Below the pieces are notes generated by a model that was given only the letters and a program-made list of their open reading frames with translations, was not told the DNA's origin and did not search any database. A program made the translations under genes and the position numbers. From Desulfotignum sp. (lineage in GTDB: Bacteria; Desulfobacterota; Desulfobacteria; Desulfobacterales; Desulfobacteraceae), in the NCBI GenBank assembly GCA_018399285.1, contig JAGYOW010000008.1, positions 33,867 through 97,866 on the forward strand: a stretch of 64,000 nucleotides of DNA, in the 5' to 3' direction. Shown in pieces: positions 17,616 to 26,762 of the stretch (position 1 is the stretch's first letter; each line of letters begins with the position of its first letter).

Positions 17616-18668
17616 ATGAAACTGACTGTCAAAGATATCGCTGAAAAGATTCATGCCCGGGTGGCGGGAAATTCTTTCACCGTGATCACGGGGGTTTCTT
17701 CCTTTGACAATGCCGGTGCATCAGATATCACGTTTGCCGGAGATGCTTCTTTTTTGTCACGTCTGAACCAGACCCGGGCCGGGGCTGTGATTGTGCCTGA
17801 TGATGGCATGTATGAAAAAAATTCTCATCTCTGTTTATTGATGGCCGCCAATCCCAGACGGGCTTTTTTTGAACTGGTGGCACATTTTCATCCGGCACCG
17901 GCATTAAAGCCCGGCATCAGCCCGCTGGCGGTCATTGGAAACAATTGTACCCTGGGGGAAAATATCACCATTGCCCCGCATGTGGTGATTCAGGATGAAG
18001 TGGTCATCAAAGACAATGTGCAAATCATGCCCCATGTCTTTATCGGAAAGGGTTGCGTGATCAAAGAACATACCACCATCAAACCCAATGTCACGGTGAT
18101 GGATGGCACTTATCTGGGAAAACATGTCATCATTCACTCCGGATCCGTGATCGGATCAGACGGATACGGGTTTGTTCAGGATGGTGGAAGCCATTTCAAA
18201 CTGTCTCACACCGGACATGTCAACATCGGAGATCATGTGGAAATCGGCGCATGTAACACCATTGACCGGGGGACCCTGGGAGTCACCCGTATCGGCAATG
18301 GTGTGAAAACCGACAATCAGGTTCACATCGCCCATAATGTTTCCATTGGTGACCACACACTGGTGGTGGCCCAGGTGGGAATCGCCGGATCCACCCGGAT
18401 CGGAAAACAGACCATTATTGCCGGTAAAGCCGGTATATCCGGGCATCTGACCATTGGTAACCATGTGATTGTGGGACCCTATGCCGGGGTGTCATCCTCG
18501 GTACCGGACAACCAGATTGTGTCAGGCATCCCCCACATGCCCCATAAAACCTGGTTGAAAGTCGTGAACATCCTCGGGCGTCTGCCGGGGATGAGAAAAA
18601 CACTTATGGCATTTGAAAAACGGCTTGACGCCCTTGAACGCATTATACAAAAATCGGAGCTGCCATGA
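17616..18668 (+). CDS. lpxD: UDP-3-O-acylglucosamine N-acyltransferase LpxD
   Basis: LpxD adds the second acyl chain to UDP-3-O-acyl-glucosamine in lipid A synthesis, using acyl-ACP. The protein (350 aa) has the N-terminal uridine-binding domain (to about residue 100) with FDNAGASDITFAGD. A left-handed beta-helix of hexapeptide repeats follows, with the catalytic histidine in QVHIAHNVSIG, and a C-terminal helical extension (MRKTLMAFEKRLDALE). ATG 17616 is chosen; the frame upstream to 17595 adds only seven residues. Its end overlaps lpxA by 4 bp (ATGA). Confidence 0.94.
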   Translation: MKLTVKDIAEKIHARVAGNSFTVITGVSSFDNAGASDITFAGDASFLSRLNQTRAGAVIVPDDGMYEKNSHLCLLMAANPRRAFFELVAHFHPAPALKPGISPLAVIGNNCTLGENITIAPHVVIQDEVVIKDNVQIMPHVFIGKGCVIKEHTTIKPNVTVMDGTYLGKHVIIHSGSVIGSDGYGFVQDGGSHFKLSHTGHVNIGDHVEIGACNTIDRGTLGVTRIGNGVKTDNQVHIAHNVSIGDHTLVVAQVGIAGSTRIGKQTIIAGKAGISGHLTIGNHVIVGPYAGVSSSVPDNQIVSGIPHMPHKTWLKVVNILGRLPGMRKTLMAFEKRLDALERIIQKSELP

Positions 18669-19435
18669 TTCACCCTACCGCCATCATCGATGGATCTGCT
18701 GAAATCGATTCTCGTGTGACGATCGGTCCTTATGCCATTGTCAAATCAAATGTACGCATCGGGGCCAGGACCACCATCGGACCCTACACCACCATTGACA
18801 ATTATGTTTCCATCGGTGAAGACTGCCAGATATTTCAATATGCCGCCATCGGCGGTGCCCCCCAGGATCTGAAATTCCATGGTGAAAAAAGTTATCTCAC
18901 CATCGGCCGGGGATCCATTATCCGGGAATTTGTCACCATCAACCGCGGCACGGAAGCCGGCGGCGGCATCACTGAAGTCGGCGAGGAAAACTATCTGATG
19001 GCCTATACCCATATCGCTCATGACTGCAAAACCGGCCGACAGGTTATTTTAGCCAACAACTCCACTTTGGCGGGACATATTGAAATCGGTGACCACGCCA
19101 CCATCGGCGGACTGGTAGCCATTCACCAGTTCGTCAAAATCGGGGATTATGCCTATATCGGCGGCAAATCCGCTGTAGTCAAAGATATTCCTCCTTTTGT
19201 CATTGCTGCCGGAGACCGGGCTACCCTCCACGGTCTGAACAATGTCGGGCTCAAGCGGCACCGTTTTTCCGATTTTACTTTAGGCGAGCTTAAAAAAGCC
19301 TACCGGATTTTTTTCAGGATCGGGCTGACCGTCAAACAGGCATCGGAACGGGTCAAGGCCGAGGTGGAACAGATTCCGGAAGTGAAAAATTTTACGGATT
19401 TTATTGTCACATCCAGCCGGGGAATAACCCGATAA
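18665..19435 (+). CDS. lpxA: UDP-N-acetylglucosamine acyltransferase LpxA
   Basis: LpxA catalyses the first step of lipid A synthesis, O-acylation of UDP-GlcNAc. The 256-residue protein starts IHPTAIIDGSAEI, then hexapeptide repeats, the signature GGAPQDLKFHGE, and the catalytic histidine in YTHIAHDC. The C-terminal helical part includes NNVGLKRHRFS. It follows lpxD directly; fabZ, which separates lpxD and lpxA in many proteobacteria, is absent here. Its acyl-chain preference cannot be read with confidence. Confidence 0.95.
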   Translation: MIHPTAIIDGSAEIDSRVTIGPYAIVKSNVRIGARTTIGPYTTIDNYVSIGEDCQIFQYAAIGGAPQDLKFHGEKSYLTIGRGSIIREFVTINRGTEAGGGITEVGEENYLMAYTHIAHDCKTGRQVILANNSTLAGHIEIGDHATIGGLVAIHQFVKIGDYAYIGGKSAVVKDIPPFVIAAGDRATLHGLNNVGLKRHRFSDFTLGELKKAYRIFFRIGLTVKQASERVKAEVEQIPEVKNFTDFIVTSSRGITR

Positions 19436-19443
19436 CAAAAACC

Positions 19444-20262
19444 ATGAAAATTGGATTGATTGCCGGTGGTGGACAGTTTCCACTGCTGTTTGCAAAAAAA
19501 GCGGCCCAAAAAGGAATCTCAGTGGTAGCAGCTGGATTTGTTTCAGAAACAGACCCCGGCCTGACCAAAGAGGTATCCGTCTTTCAATGGCTGTATCTGG
19601 GGCAGGTATCCAGGCTGGTGAAATATTTCAAGCGCCATGGTGTTCACGAGGCCGTGATGCTGGGAACCATTCACAAAACCAGTATATTCAAGGACATCCG
19701 CCCGGATTTCAAGGCATTGACTTTTATCCTCAAAACCGGCAGAAGTCATGATGATTCCATTTTGACACGGTTTGCAGATCTCATGAAAACCCAGGGCATT
19801 GACATCCGGCCGTCTACGTTTCTTCTGCCTGAATTGCTGAGTCCTGCCGGATGCTGGACCCAAAGAACCTTGGATTCCTCAGAACAGCAGGATGCATATC
19901 AGGGATGGAAACTGGCCAAAGCCGTGGGAAAGCTGGACATCGGGCAGTGTATCGTGATCAGCAACGGCACAGTTCTGGCTGTGGAAGCCATTGATGGTAC
20001 AGATGCCACCATCCGCCGGGGAGGCGAACTTTCCCAGGACAATGGATGTATGGTGATCAAACTGTCCAAACCCCAGCAGGATCTTCGGTTTGATGTTCCG
20101 GCCACGGGATGTGAAACCATCCGGACCATGGCGGCATCCGGTGCCACGGTTCTGGTAGTGGAAGCCGGCAAATCCCTGTCTTTTGACAGAGAAAAGATGA
20201 TCGCCCTGGCAAACGAACATGATATAGCCATTACCGCGCTCACGGAAAAAGATATCCCATGA
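19444..20262 (+). CDS. lpxI: UDP-2,3-diacylglucosamine pyrophosphatase LpxI
   Basis: LpxI cleaves UDP-2,3-diacylglucosamine to lipid X and UMP; it is unrelated to LpxH and replaces it in alphaproteobacteria and some deltaproteobacteria. The 272-residue protein begins KIGLIAGGGQFPLLFAKKA and has GRSHDDSILTRFADLM, then VVSNGTVLAVEAIDGTDATIRRGG-like residues (read VISNGTVLAVEAIDGTDAT), the hallmark of the C-terminal catalytic domain. Its place between lpxA and lpxB and the 4 bp overlap with lpxB support the function. Confidence 0.92.
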   Translation: MKIGLIAGGGQFPLLFAKKAAQKGISVVAAGFVSETDPGLTKEVSVFQWLYLGQVSRLVKYFKRHGVHEAVMLGTIHKTSIFKDIRPDFKALTFILKTGRSHDDSILTRFADLMKTQGIDIRPSTFLLPELLSPAGCWTQRTLDSSEQQDAYQGWKLAKAVGKLDIGQCIVISNGTVLAVEAIDGTDATIRRGGELSQDNGCMVIKLSKPQQDLRFDVPATGCETIRTMAASGATVLVVEAGKSLSFDREKMIALANEHDIAITALTEKDIP

Positions 20263-21410
20263 AAGATTCAGGCAGACATGTCCTGATACTGGCTGGTGAA
20301 CCCTCCGGAGATGTCCATGGAGCCGGCCTGATCACTGCCATGCACAAGCAGGACCCCACCCTGATGTTTCACGGTATCGGCGGCACGTGTATGGCCAAAG
20401 CCGGCGCTCACTTGTTTTTTTCCATTGATGAGCTGTCCGCCATGGGGCTTTTAGAGGTTATCCGCCAGATCCGCCCGGTTAAACAGGCGTTTGATCTTTT
20501 CAAACATCATCTGAAGATCCTGGATCCGGAACTTGTCATACTGGTTGATTACCCCGGATTCAATCTCAGGGCCGCTGCTTATACCAGAACCCACAGTCAG
20601 GCAAACGTGTTTTACTATATCCCGCCCAAAGTGTGGGCATGGAATCCGGCACGCCTTAAGCAGATGACGCATACCGTGGATCATGCCGCGCTTATTTTTC
20701 CCTTTGAAGAAAAAATATATAAAAAAGCCGGAATCCCCGCCACATATGTGGGAAATCCTTTGCTGGATCAGTATCCTGTGCCGTTGCAAAAATCAATTGA
20801 ATCCCATACTGACTCTTCAAAACAACGGATCATCGGACTGCTGCCCGGATCCAGAAAAAACGAAATACAAACCCTTTTGACACCCATGCTGAATGCGGCA
20901 AGTAAAATCCATGGGAATTGTCCCCATGTCCGTTTTATGGTTTCTGCGGCAGACGCGATTCCCCTGGATATGATTGAATCAAAGGTTGCTGCAGCCGGAA
21001 ATCCTGAATTGTTTCACATCATTTCCGGCGACCCCCGGCAAATCTTTGAACAGGCGATAATGCTGATTGCCGCATCCGGCACCATCACCCTTGAAGCCGC
21101 GCTTTGTTCAATTCCCACGGTGATCGTTTATAAAATGTCTTATCTGACCTATCGCATGGCCCGGGCCGTCGTCAAAGTAAAGTATGCCGGTCTGGCAAAT
21201 ATTATCATGGACAAAGAAGTGATGCCTGAACTGCTTCAGGATGCAGCCACTCCTGAAAACATCAGTTCTGCTGCACTTTATATGCTGGATTATCTGGACG
21301 AATACCGGCAGAAACTGGCCCCGGTCAGACAATTGCTGGGAGGACCGGGCGCAGCTGACAGAGCGGCTCAAATCGCCCTGGATTTAAAAAACCGTCCCAA
21401 AAACAGGTAA
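20259..21410 (+). CDS. lpxB: Lipid-A-disaccharide synthase LpxB
   Basis: LpxB is a peripheral GT-B glycosyltransferase that joins lipid X to UDP-2,3-diacylglucosamine. The 383-residue protein has LILAGEPSGDVHGAGLITAM at the start, then GIGGTCMAKAGAHLFFSIDELSAMGLLEV. It also has YYIPPKVWAWNPARLKQM, LLPGSRKNEI and the late sugar-nucleotide motif ASGTITLEAAL. It ends the bamA-lpxB run. Later lipid A steps (lpxK, kdtA) are not in the window. Confidence 0.95.
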   Translation: MKDSGRHVLILAGEPSGDVHGAGLITAMHKQDPTLMFHGIGGTCMAKAGAHLFFSIDELSAMGLLEVIRQIRPVKQAFDLFKHHLKILDPELVILVDYPGFNLRAAAYTRTHSQANVFYYIPPKVWAWNPARLKQMTHTVDHAALIFPFEEKIYKKAGIPATYVGNPLLDQYPVPLQKSIESHTDSSKQRIIGLLPGSRKNEIQTLLTPMLNAASKIHGNCPHVRFMVSAADAIPLDMIESKVAAAGNPELFHIISGDPRQIFEQAIMLIAASGTITLEAALCSIPTVIVYKMSYLTYRMARAVVKVKYAGLANIIMDKEVMPELLQDAATPENISSAALYMLDYLDEYRQKLAPVRQLLGGPGAADRAAQIALDLKNRPKNR

Positions 21411-21424
21411 AAGAAAATGGGGGT

Positions 21425-21451
21425 TTGACAAATCACACCAAACCTTATTAA
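21425..21451 (+). promoter_or_regulatory. Candidate promoter before the CNNM/CorC gene
   Basis: TTGACA (21425-21430) is a perfect -35 box in the 83 bp gap after lpxB. The best -10 is TATTAA at 21446-21451 with 15 bp spacing, so the pair is imperfect. The gap suggests that a new transcript starts here. Confidence 0.3.
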
Positions 21452-21496
21452 AGTAATTTTAAAATTGACTCTGTTTGAAGGAAAAAGCCCATTTTG

Positions 21497-22738
21497 ATGA
21501 CATTGAATGTAATATTGCTGGTGATTTGCCTGGTGTTGTCCGGTTTTTTTTCATCCTCTGAAACCGCGCTGTTTTCCATTTCAAAGATCAAGGCCTGTCA
21601 TATCGCCAAAGACGGTTCTAAAACCGGGCAATTGATCGTAAAAATGAAAAAAGATCCCCATACATTGCTCACCACGATCCTTATCGGCAACAATCTGGTA
21701 AACATCGGAGGGGCTTCACTGGCAACATCCATAGCTATCACTTATTTCGAATCCAATGCCGTGGGCATTGCCACCGGGGTCATGACGCTGATAATTTTGG
21801 TGTTTGGAGAGATCTTTCCCAAATCCTTTGCCACCCAGAACAATGTGCTGGTGGCCCGAATGGTTATTTTTCCGCTGTACTGGCTGTCCAGAATCTTCTT
21901 TCCTCTGGTGCTGATTCTCAATTACATTCCCAAATTGTATGGATCGATCAATCCGGCCTATCATACTGTGACCGAAGATGAACTCATGACCATGGTGGAA
22001 GTGGTGGAAGAAGAAGGGGAAATCAAAGAAGCGGAAAAAGAATACATCACCAATATTTTTGAATTTGATGATACATCCTGCAGTGAAATCATGACGCCCA
22101 GGGCGGATATGTTCGTGGTGGATGCCGTGGAAAAACTGGACATTCCCGCCATTCTGTCGACCGGTTATTCACGGATTCCGGTGATTGAACACAGTATTGA
22201 CAATGTGATCGGAATTCTGCATATCAAGAATCTGTTTGCCGACTATCAGAAGCTCACTGTGTCTGATGAACCCATCGATTCCCTGGATATCAAAGCGATC
22301 ATGAAAAAACCCTATTTCATTCCCGAATCCAAGAAACTGGATTCTCTGCTACAGGAATTCAAGGCCAAAAAAAGTCACATGGCCATTGTGGTGGATGAGC
22401 ACGGCGGTGTGGCCGGCCTGGTAACTCTAGAGGATGTGGTGGAAGAAATTTTCGGGGAGATTATCGATGAAACCGATCGGATGGTACCGGACATCGTACG
22501 CCTCAAGGATAACAAATGGCTGGTGGCCGGACGGATCAATGTGGAGGATCTGAACAAGGAAATCGACATCAATATCCCGGAATCCGTCAGCTACGACACG
22601 ATTTCCGGTTTTTTTCTCGAACAGATCGATCGGATTCCCCAGCCGGGGGAATCCGTGATTATCGACCGGTGGACGGCAACGGTCAAAGACATGGACGGCA
22701 ATCGCATCCAGTCTTTTATTGTCAAAAAAGAGGGATGA
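21497..22738 (+). CDS. CNNM/CorC-type membrane protein (DUF21-CBS-CorC_HlyC)
   Basis: The protein (413 aa) has an N-terminal DUF21 membrane domain with four hydrophobic segments. It includes SGFFSSSETALFSISKIKA and TTILIGNNLVNIGGASLATS. A CBS pair follows (IMTPRADMFVVDA; HMAIVVDEHGGVAGLVTLEDVVEEIFGEI), and a C-terminal CorC_HlyC domain with GRINVEDLNKEIDI. Members are linked to magnesium or other cation export; the old haemolysin name is misleading. The substrate is not evident here. ATG 21497 follows TTG 21494. It is followed immediately by aroE, although the two are probably unrelated in function. Confidence 0.87.
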   Translation: MTLNVILLVICLVLSGFFSSSETALFSISKIKACHIAKDGSKTGQLIVKMKKDPHTLLTTILIGNNLVNIGGASLATSIAITYFESNAVGIATGVMTLIILVFGEIFPKSFATQNNVLVARMVIFPLYWLSRIFFPLVLILNYIPKLYGSINPAYHTVTEDELMTMVEVVEEEGEIKEAEKEYITNIFEFDDTSCSEIMTPRADMFVVDAVEKLDIPAILSTGYSRIPVIEHSIDNVIGILHIKNLFADYQKLTVSDEPIDSLDIKAIMKKPYFIPESKKLDSLLQEFKAKKSHMAIVVDEHGGVAGLVTLEDVVEEIFGEIIDETDRMVPDIVRLKDNKWLVAGRINVEDLNKEIDINIPESVSYDTISGFFLEQIDRIPQPGESVIIDRWTATVKDMDGNRIQSFIVKKEG

Positions 22739-22740
22739 CC

Positions 22741-23565
22741 ATGATACCCGTCAATGCAGATACCCGGCTATTCTGTGTGCTGGGCAACCCGGTGTCCCAT
22801 TCCAAAAGCCCTTTGGTTCACAACCAGGCCTTTGCCGACCATCAGATCAATGCCGTGTACCTGGCATTTGCGCCCAGTGACATCAAAAAAGCCATGGATG
22901 CGGTCCGGCAATTTGATATTCAGGGTGTTTCCGTGACCATCCCCTTTAAACAGAAGGTGATCCCTTTTCTGGATAAAATCGATGATAAAGCCTCGGCCAT
23001 TGGTGCGGTAAACACCATTGTCAACCAGAACGGCGTGCTTTCCGGGTACAACACCGACAGTTTTGCCGCCATTGCTCCGTTAAAGGATGCACAGATCTCC
23101 GGAAAAACCGTGCTGATCATCGGCGCAGGGGGGGCGGCCCGGGCCGTGGCTTTCGGTATTCATGCGCACAATGGAAATCTGTTGATCACCAACCGGTCCC
23201 AGGACAAGGGCAGGGCACTGGCAGCACGCTATAACGCGGATTTTTATCCCATGGAAGCCATCAGACACCTTCGCCCGGATATCATCATCAACACCACATC
23301 TTTGGGCATGACCCCTGGGGAAAATGTATTGTCCTGTCCAGAAGACTGCCTGACTTCTGAAACGCTGGTGATGGATGTGGTGTATACCCCTCTGGAAACC
23401 CGTCTGATATCTGCGGCCAGACAAAAAGGGTGTCATGTGGTGGACGGGCTGACCATGTTCATTGCCCAGGCCGCGGCCCAGTTTGAGCTGTGGACGGGAA
23501 TCTTTCCGAACACAAAAAAAATGCGGCACACGATTCTCACCCATCCGGACTTTCAGACCCAATAA
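22741..23565 (+). CDS. aroE: Shikimate dehydrogenase AroE
   Basis: AroE reduces 3-dehydroshikimate to shikimate with NADPH. The 274-residue protein has the substrate motif NPVSHSKSPLVHNQAF, catalytic lysine in VTIPFKQKV, NTIVNQNGVLSGYNTD, and the nucleotide loop GAGGAARAVAF. It ends VDGLTMFIAQAAAQFELWTG. ATG 22741 is preceded by GAGGG at the right distance. The frame is open further upstream only within the previous gene. It leads the order aroE-aroA-aroK-aroC. Confidence 0.95.
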   Translation: MIPVNADTRLFCVLGNPVSHSKSPLVHNQAFADHQINAVYLAFAPSDIKKAMDAVRQFDIQGVSVTIPFKQKVIPFLDKIDDKASAIGAVNTIVNQNGVLSGYNTDSFAAIAPLKDAQISGKTVLIIGAGGAARAVAFGIHAHNGNLLITNRSQDKGRALAARYNADFYPMEAIRHLRPDIIINTTSLGMTPGENVLSCPEDCLTSETLVMDVVYTPLETRLISAARQKGCHVVDGLTMFIAQAAAQFELWTGIFPNTKKMRHTILTHPDFQTQ

Positions 23566-23584
23566 TGATAAACCAGGACCTGTC

Positions 23585-24841
23585 ATGAAACAATTGTATC
23601 CCAAACACCCCTTACCCCGGATCGTCACCGTGCCGGGATCCAAAAGCATTTCCCACCGGATGCTCATCTGCGCGGCCCTGTGCCGCGGCACCTGCGGTAT
23701 CCGAAACCTGCTGGACTCCCAGGATATCGGTTTGACCCTGCATGCATTGGCCTGCATGGGCGCAAAAATTGACAAAATTTCTTCCGACACGGTTCATGTC
23801 ACCGGATTTGCCGGTCATCCCGTGCCGTTTGCAGATCCCATCTATCTGGGCAACTCCGGCACTTCCATGCGTCTGTTGGCCGGTATTGCCGGGCTCGGCA
23901 CCACGCCTTACACCCTGACCGGTGATGCCCGCATGTGTGCACGGCCCATGAAAGAACTGCTGGATGCTTTGACGCTCCTGGAAATCCGCGCAGAATCCGA
24001 ATCTCACCAGGGATTTCCCCCCGTGATCATCCAGGGCGGTCACCGTCACGGGGGCACCACCCGGCTGGACTGCTCAAAAAGCAGTCAATATCTGTCCGCT
24101 CTGCTGATGATCGGCCCGTTCATGACCCATGGATTGACCATTGAGCTGGCCGGCCCGCCTGTATCTTCTCCATATATCGACCTGACCCTGGATGTGATGA
24201 AACAATTTCAGGTGACCGCTTGTCGCATCAACGACACCACGTACCAGGTTCCCGGGGGGCAGCCATACATCCCCGGTGACCATGTGGTGGAGCCCGATCT
24301 GTCCAATGCGGGTTATTTCTGGGCGGCCGGCGCCATTACCGGACAAAAGATCGGGGTGGCCCATATCCGGCCGGATTCCCTTCAGGGGGATTTGAAACAG
24401 ATTCATATTCTGGAAAAAATGGGATGTGACCTGTTTTTTGAAAACCAGGGCGTGTCTGTGAAAGGCCGGCACCTGCATGCCGTGGATGTGGACATGTCTG
24501 ACACCCCGGATGCCGTGCCGGCCATTGCCGTGGTGGCGGCGTTTGCCCAAGGCACCACCCGAATACGCAATATCCGGCATTTGCGGGAAAAAGAGTGCGA
24601 CCGAATCGATGCCGTGACATCCCAGCTTGAAAAAATGGGGATCCAGACGGATCAGGGGGAGGACTGGCTCTCGGTGACGGGAGGGGTGCCCAAGGGGGAT
24701 GTCATCAACACCTTCAACGATCATCGCATTGCCATGGCGTTTGCTGTGGCCGGTCTGAAGGTGCCGGGCATACAGATTGAAAATGAAACCTGTGTGGGAA
24801 AATCCTTTCCCGGGTTCTGGGATATATTCGATGCCCTGTAA
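23585..24841 (+). CDS. aroA: 3-phosphoshikimate 1-carboxyvinyltransferase (EPSP synthase) AroA
   Basis: AroA joins phosphoenolpyruvate to shikimate-3-phosphate. The 418-residue protein has the N-terminal VPGSKSISHRMLICAAL, the PEP-site motif LGNSGTSMRLLAGI, and LDCSKSSQYLSALLM. It also has IRHLREKECDRIDAV and the late DHRIAMAFAVAGL. The start at 23585 places VPGSKS near residue 15. It overlaps aroK by 11 bp. Confidence 0.95.
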   Translation: MKQLYPKHPLPRIVTVPGSKSISHRMLICAALCRGTCGIRNLLDSQDIGLTLHALACMGAKIDKISSDTVHVTGFAGHPVPFADPIYLGNSGTSMRLLAGIAGLGTTPYTLTGDARMCARPMKELLDALTLLEIRAESESHQGFPPVIIQGGHRHGGTTRLDCSKSSQYLSALLMIGPFMTHGLTIELAGPPVSSPYIDLTLDVMKQFQVTACRINDTTYQVPGGQPYIPGDHVVEPDLSNAGYFWAAGAITGQKIGVAHIRPDSLQGDLKQIHILEKMGCDLFFENQGVSVKGRHLHAVDVDMSDTPDAVPAIAVVAAFAQGTTRIRNIRHLREKECDRIDAVTSQLEKMGIQTDQGEDWLSVTGGVPKGDVINTFNDHRIAMAFAVAGLKVPGIQIENETCVGKSFPGFWDIFDAL

Positions 24842-25361
24842 TCTGATTCTCATCGGATATCGCTGCTGCGGAAAAACAAGCGTGGGAAATTTGTTGGCTG
24901 ACCTGCTGAATTATGATTTTGTGGATACGGATATCTGTATTGAGTCCAACTGCCGGTCAAGTATCGATGTTCTGGTGGCAGACAAAGGATGGGCTTATTT
25001 CAGGCAGAAAGAAACACAAGTTTTAGAACAGGTCCTGCAAGGAAACAACCAGGTCATTGCCACGGGCGGGGGCATGGTGCTGGCACCGGAAAACCGGACA
25101 CTGATGAAAACCCACGGATTTGTAATATGGCTTGCCGCAGATGTGACCACCATTGTCCAGCGTCTGAAAACAGACCCCCAGACACAGGCCACCCGGCCCC
25201 GGTTCACATCCCGGTCTTTGACGGATGAAACCAGAGATACCCTGGCCCAACGAATTCCGTTCTATGAAGCATTGGCGGACATGACCGTGGACACCACAGT
25301 TCAGCCCCCGCAGCACATTGCAGAAATCATTAAAAGGAGACTTGATCATGTCCGGATCTAG
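24831..25361 (+). CDS. aroK: Shikimate kinase AroK
   Basis: Shikimate kinase phosphorylates shikimate, supplying the AroA substrate. The 176-residue protein begins [19 protein letters not shown], whose P-loop is GYRCCGKT. The shikimate-binding aspartate lies in FVDTDICIE, the arginine in [10 protein letters not shown], and the glycine loop in [11 protein letters not shown] lid region ([16 protein letters not shown]) follows. ATG 24831 lies within the end of aroA; an upstream in-frame ATG at 24777 would add 18 residues of no use. The 3' end overlaps aroC by 14 bp. Confidence 0.93.
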   Translation: MPCNLILIGYRCCGKTSVGNLLADLLNYDFVDTDICIESNCRSSIDVLVADKGWAYFRQKETQVLEQVLQGNNQVIATGGGMVLAPENRTLMKTHGFVIWLAADVTTIVQRLKTDPQTQATRPRFTSRSLTDETRDTLAQRIPFYEALADMTVDTTVQPPQHIAEIIKRRLDHVRI

Positions 25362-26400
25362 CTTTGGCAAAGCATTTCACATCACCACATTCGGTGAATC
25401 CCATGGTCCGGGTATCGGGGTGGTGATCCAGGGATGCCCGCCGGGACTGCGTCTGGATGAATCCATGATTCAGGCGGATTTGGACAAGCGCAGACCCGGA
25501 CAGGGGGTCGGCGGCACCCGGCGCAGGGAACCGGACCATCCAGTGATCCTGTCCGGCGTGTTTCAAGGCCGGACCACAGGCACGCCCTTGACTGTTTTCA
25601 TCCAGAACAAGGATGCCAAATCCAGTGCTTATTCAGATATTGCAAATCTGTACCGGCCCGGACACGGGGATTTTACCTACCAGAAAAAATACGGCATCCG
25701 GGATTACCGGGGCGGAGGCCGGGCATCGGCCCGGGAAACCGCAGCCCGGGTGGCGGCCGGAGCCGTGGCCCGAAAAATTCTGGAGCGGGAAGGGGTGAAA
25801 ATCGACAGTTTTACCCGGGCGATCGGCGGCATTGCCATGCAGCAATTTGATGCCGAAGCGAAAAAAGAAATCGATGCAATGACCAGGATATAAGCAACGG
25901 CGAAGGCCATATCCGGGCACATTGCATCAGTGAAAAAAAAGGGGGATTCCCTGGGCGGCGTGGTGGAAATCCGGGCGGTGCATGTGCCGGCCGGCATCGG
26001 AGATCCGGTGTTTGATAAACTGGATGCCGACATTGCCAAAGCCATGATGGGCATCGGTGCCGTCAAAGCGGTGGAAATCGGTTCCGGTATCAACGCGCCC
26101 GGCATGACCGGTTCTGAAAACAATGATCCCATGGATGAGACCGGGTTTCTGTCCAATCACAGCGGGGGAATTCTGGCAGGCATTTCAACCGGAGAACCCA
26201 TCATTGTCCGGGTGCATGTCAAACCGATCCCCTCCATCCGGCTGGATCAGAAAACCCTGGACCAGGATGGACGTCCCGCTGTCATCTCCACCCGGGGCCG
26301 GCATGACATCTGTGCTGTTCCCCGAATCAACATGGTCTGTGAGTCCATGCTGGCGCTGGTACTCACAGACCATGTGCTGCGTCAAAAAACGCTGTTATGA
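25348..26400 (+). pseudogene. aroC: Chorismate synthase AroC, interrupted by an in-frame stop
   Basis: AroC makes chorismate from EPSP using reduced FMN. The N-terminal part ([52 protein letters not shown]) and C-terminal part ([48 protein letters not shown]) are both well conserved and in the same frame. A TAA at 25891-25893 separates them. Around it, the expected stretch (usually containing a CPDP-like motif) is scrambled and a few residues short. A local sequencing error or small deletion explains this. The product is essential for aromatic amino acids, so a true loss is unlikely. AAAAGGAGA lies seven bases before ATG 25348. Confidence 0.88.
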
Positions 26401-26407
26401 CAACCGG

Positions 26408-26722
26408 TTATTTATGAACAATATCAGACTCCAGCCGGTCGGCAATGGTCAAGGCGGAGTTCAGGGCATCATTGATGGCAAACAATTGAATCTTCAAGGT
26501 TTTCAATGATGCCTGGGTAGCGGAAATTTTTTCATCGGATTGCAGCAGTTTGGCCAGTTCCCCTGATTTTTTGGAAAACTCCGTCAATTTCTCACTGAAA
26601 TTCACAATTTCAGTCGCCCATTTATCCCGTTCGTCCCGGGTCAGTTCAATACCGGCATTGCCGGTGCCGTTGATCAAATGGTCGATCTGATAGTCTTCAG
26701 GATTGGCGATAATCTCATACAT
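26408..26722 (-). CDS. Hypothetical 104-residue helical protein downstream of tolC
   Basis: I do not recognise this family. The small acidic protein is predicted mainly helical: a short N-terminal part (YEIIANPEDYQIDHLINGTG), then heptad-like charged repeats (ATEIVNFSEKLTEFSKKSGELAKLL; TQASLKTLKIQLFAINDALNSAL) that could form a coiled coil. It has no signal peptide or membrane segment. AAGGAG precedes its ATG at a good distance, so it is probably translated. It lies 40 bp after tolC on the same strand and converges on aroC. Confidence 0.6.
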   Translation of the reverse strand: MYEIIANPEDYQIDHLINGTGNAGIELTRDERDKWATEIVNFSEKLTEFSKKSGELAKLLQSDEKISATQASLKTLKIQLFAINDALNSALTIADRLESDIVHK

Positions 26723-26762
26723 AGCAAAACTCCTTTACACTTTATTGATTATTTAAGATTAT

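Noticed and set aside
25891..25893. Stop-codon recoding in aroC
   Set aside because: The codon is TAA, not UGA or UAG, and the residues around it do not match the family, so local sequence damage fits better.
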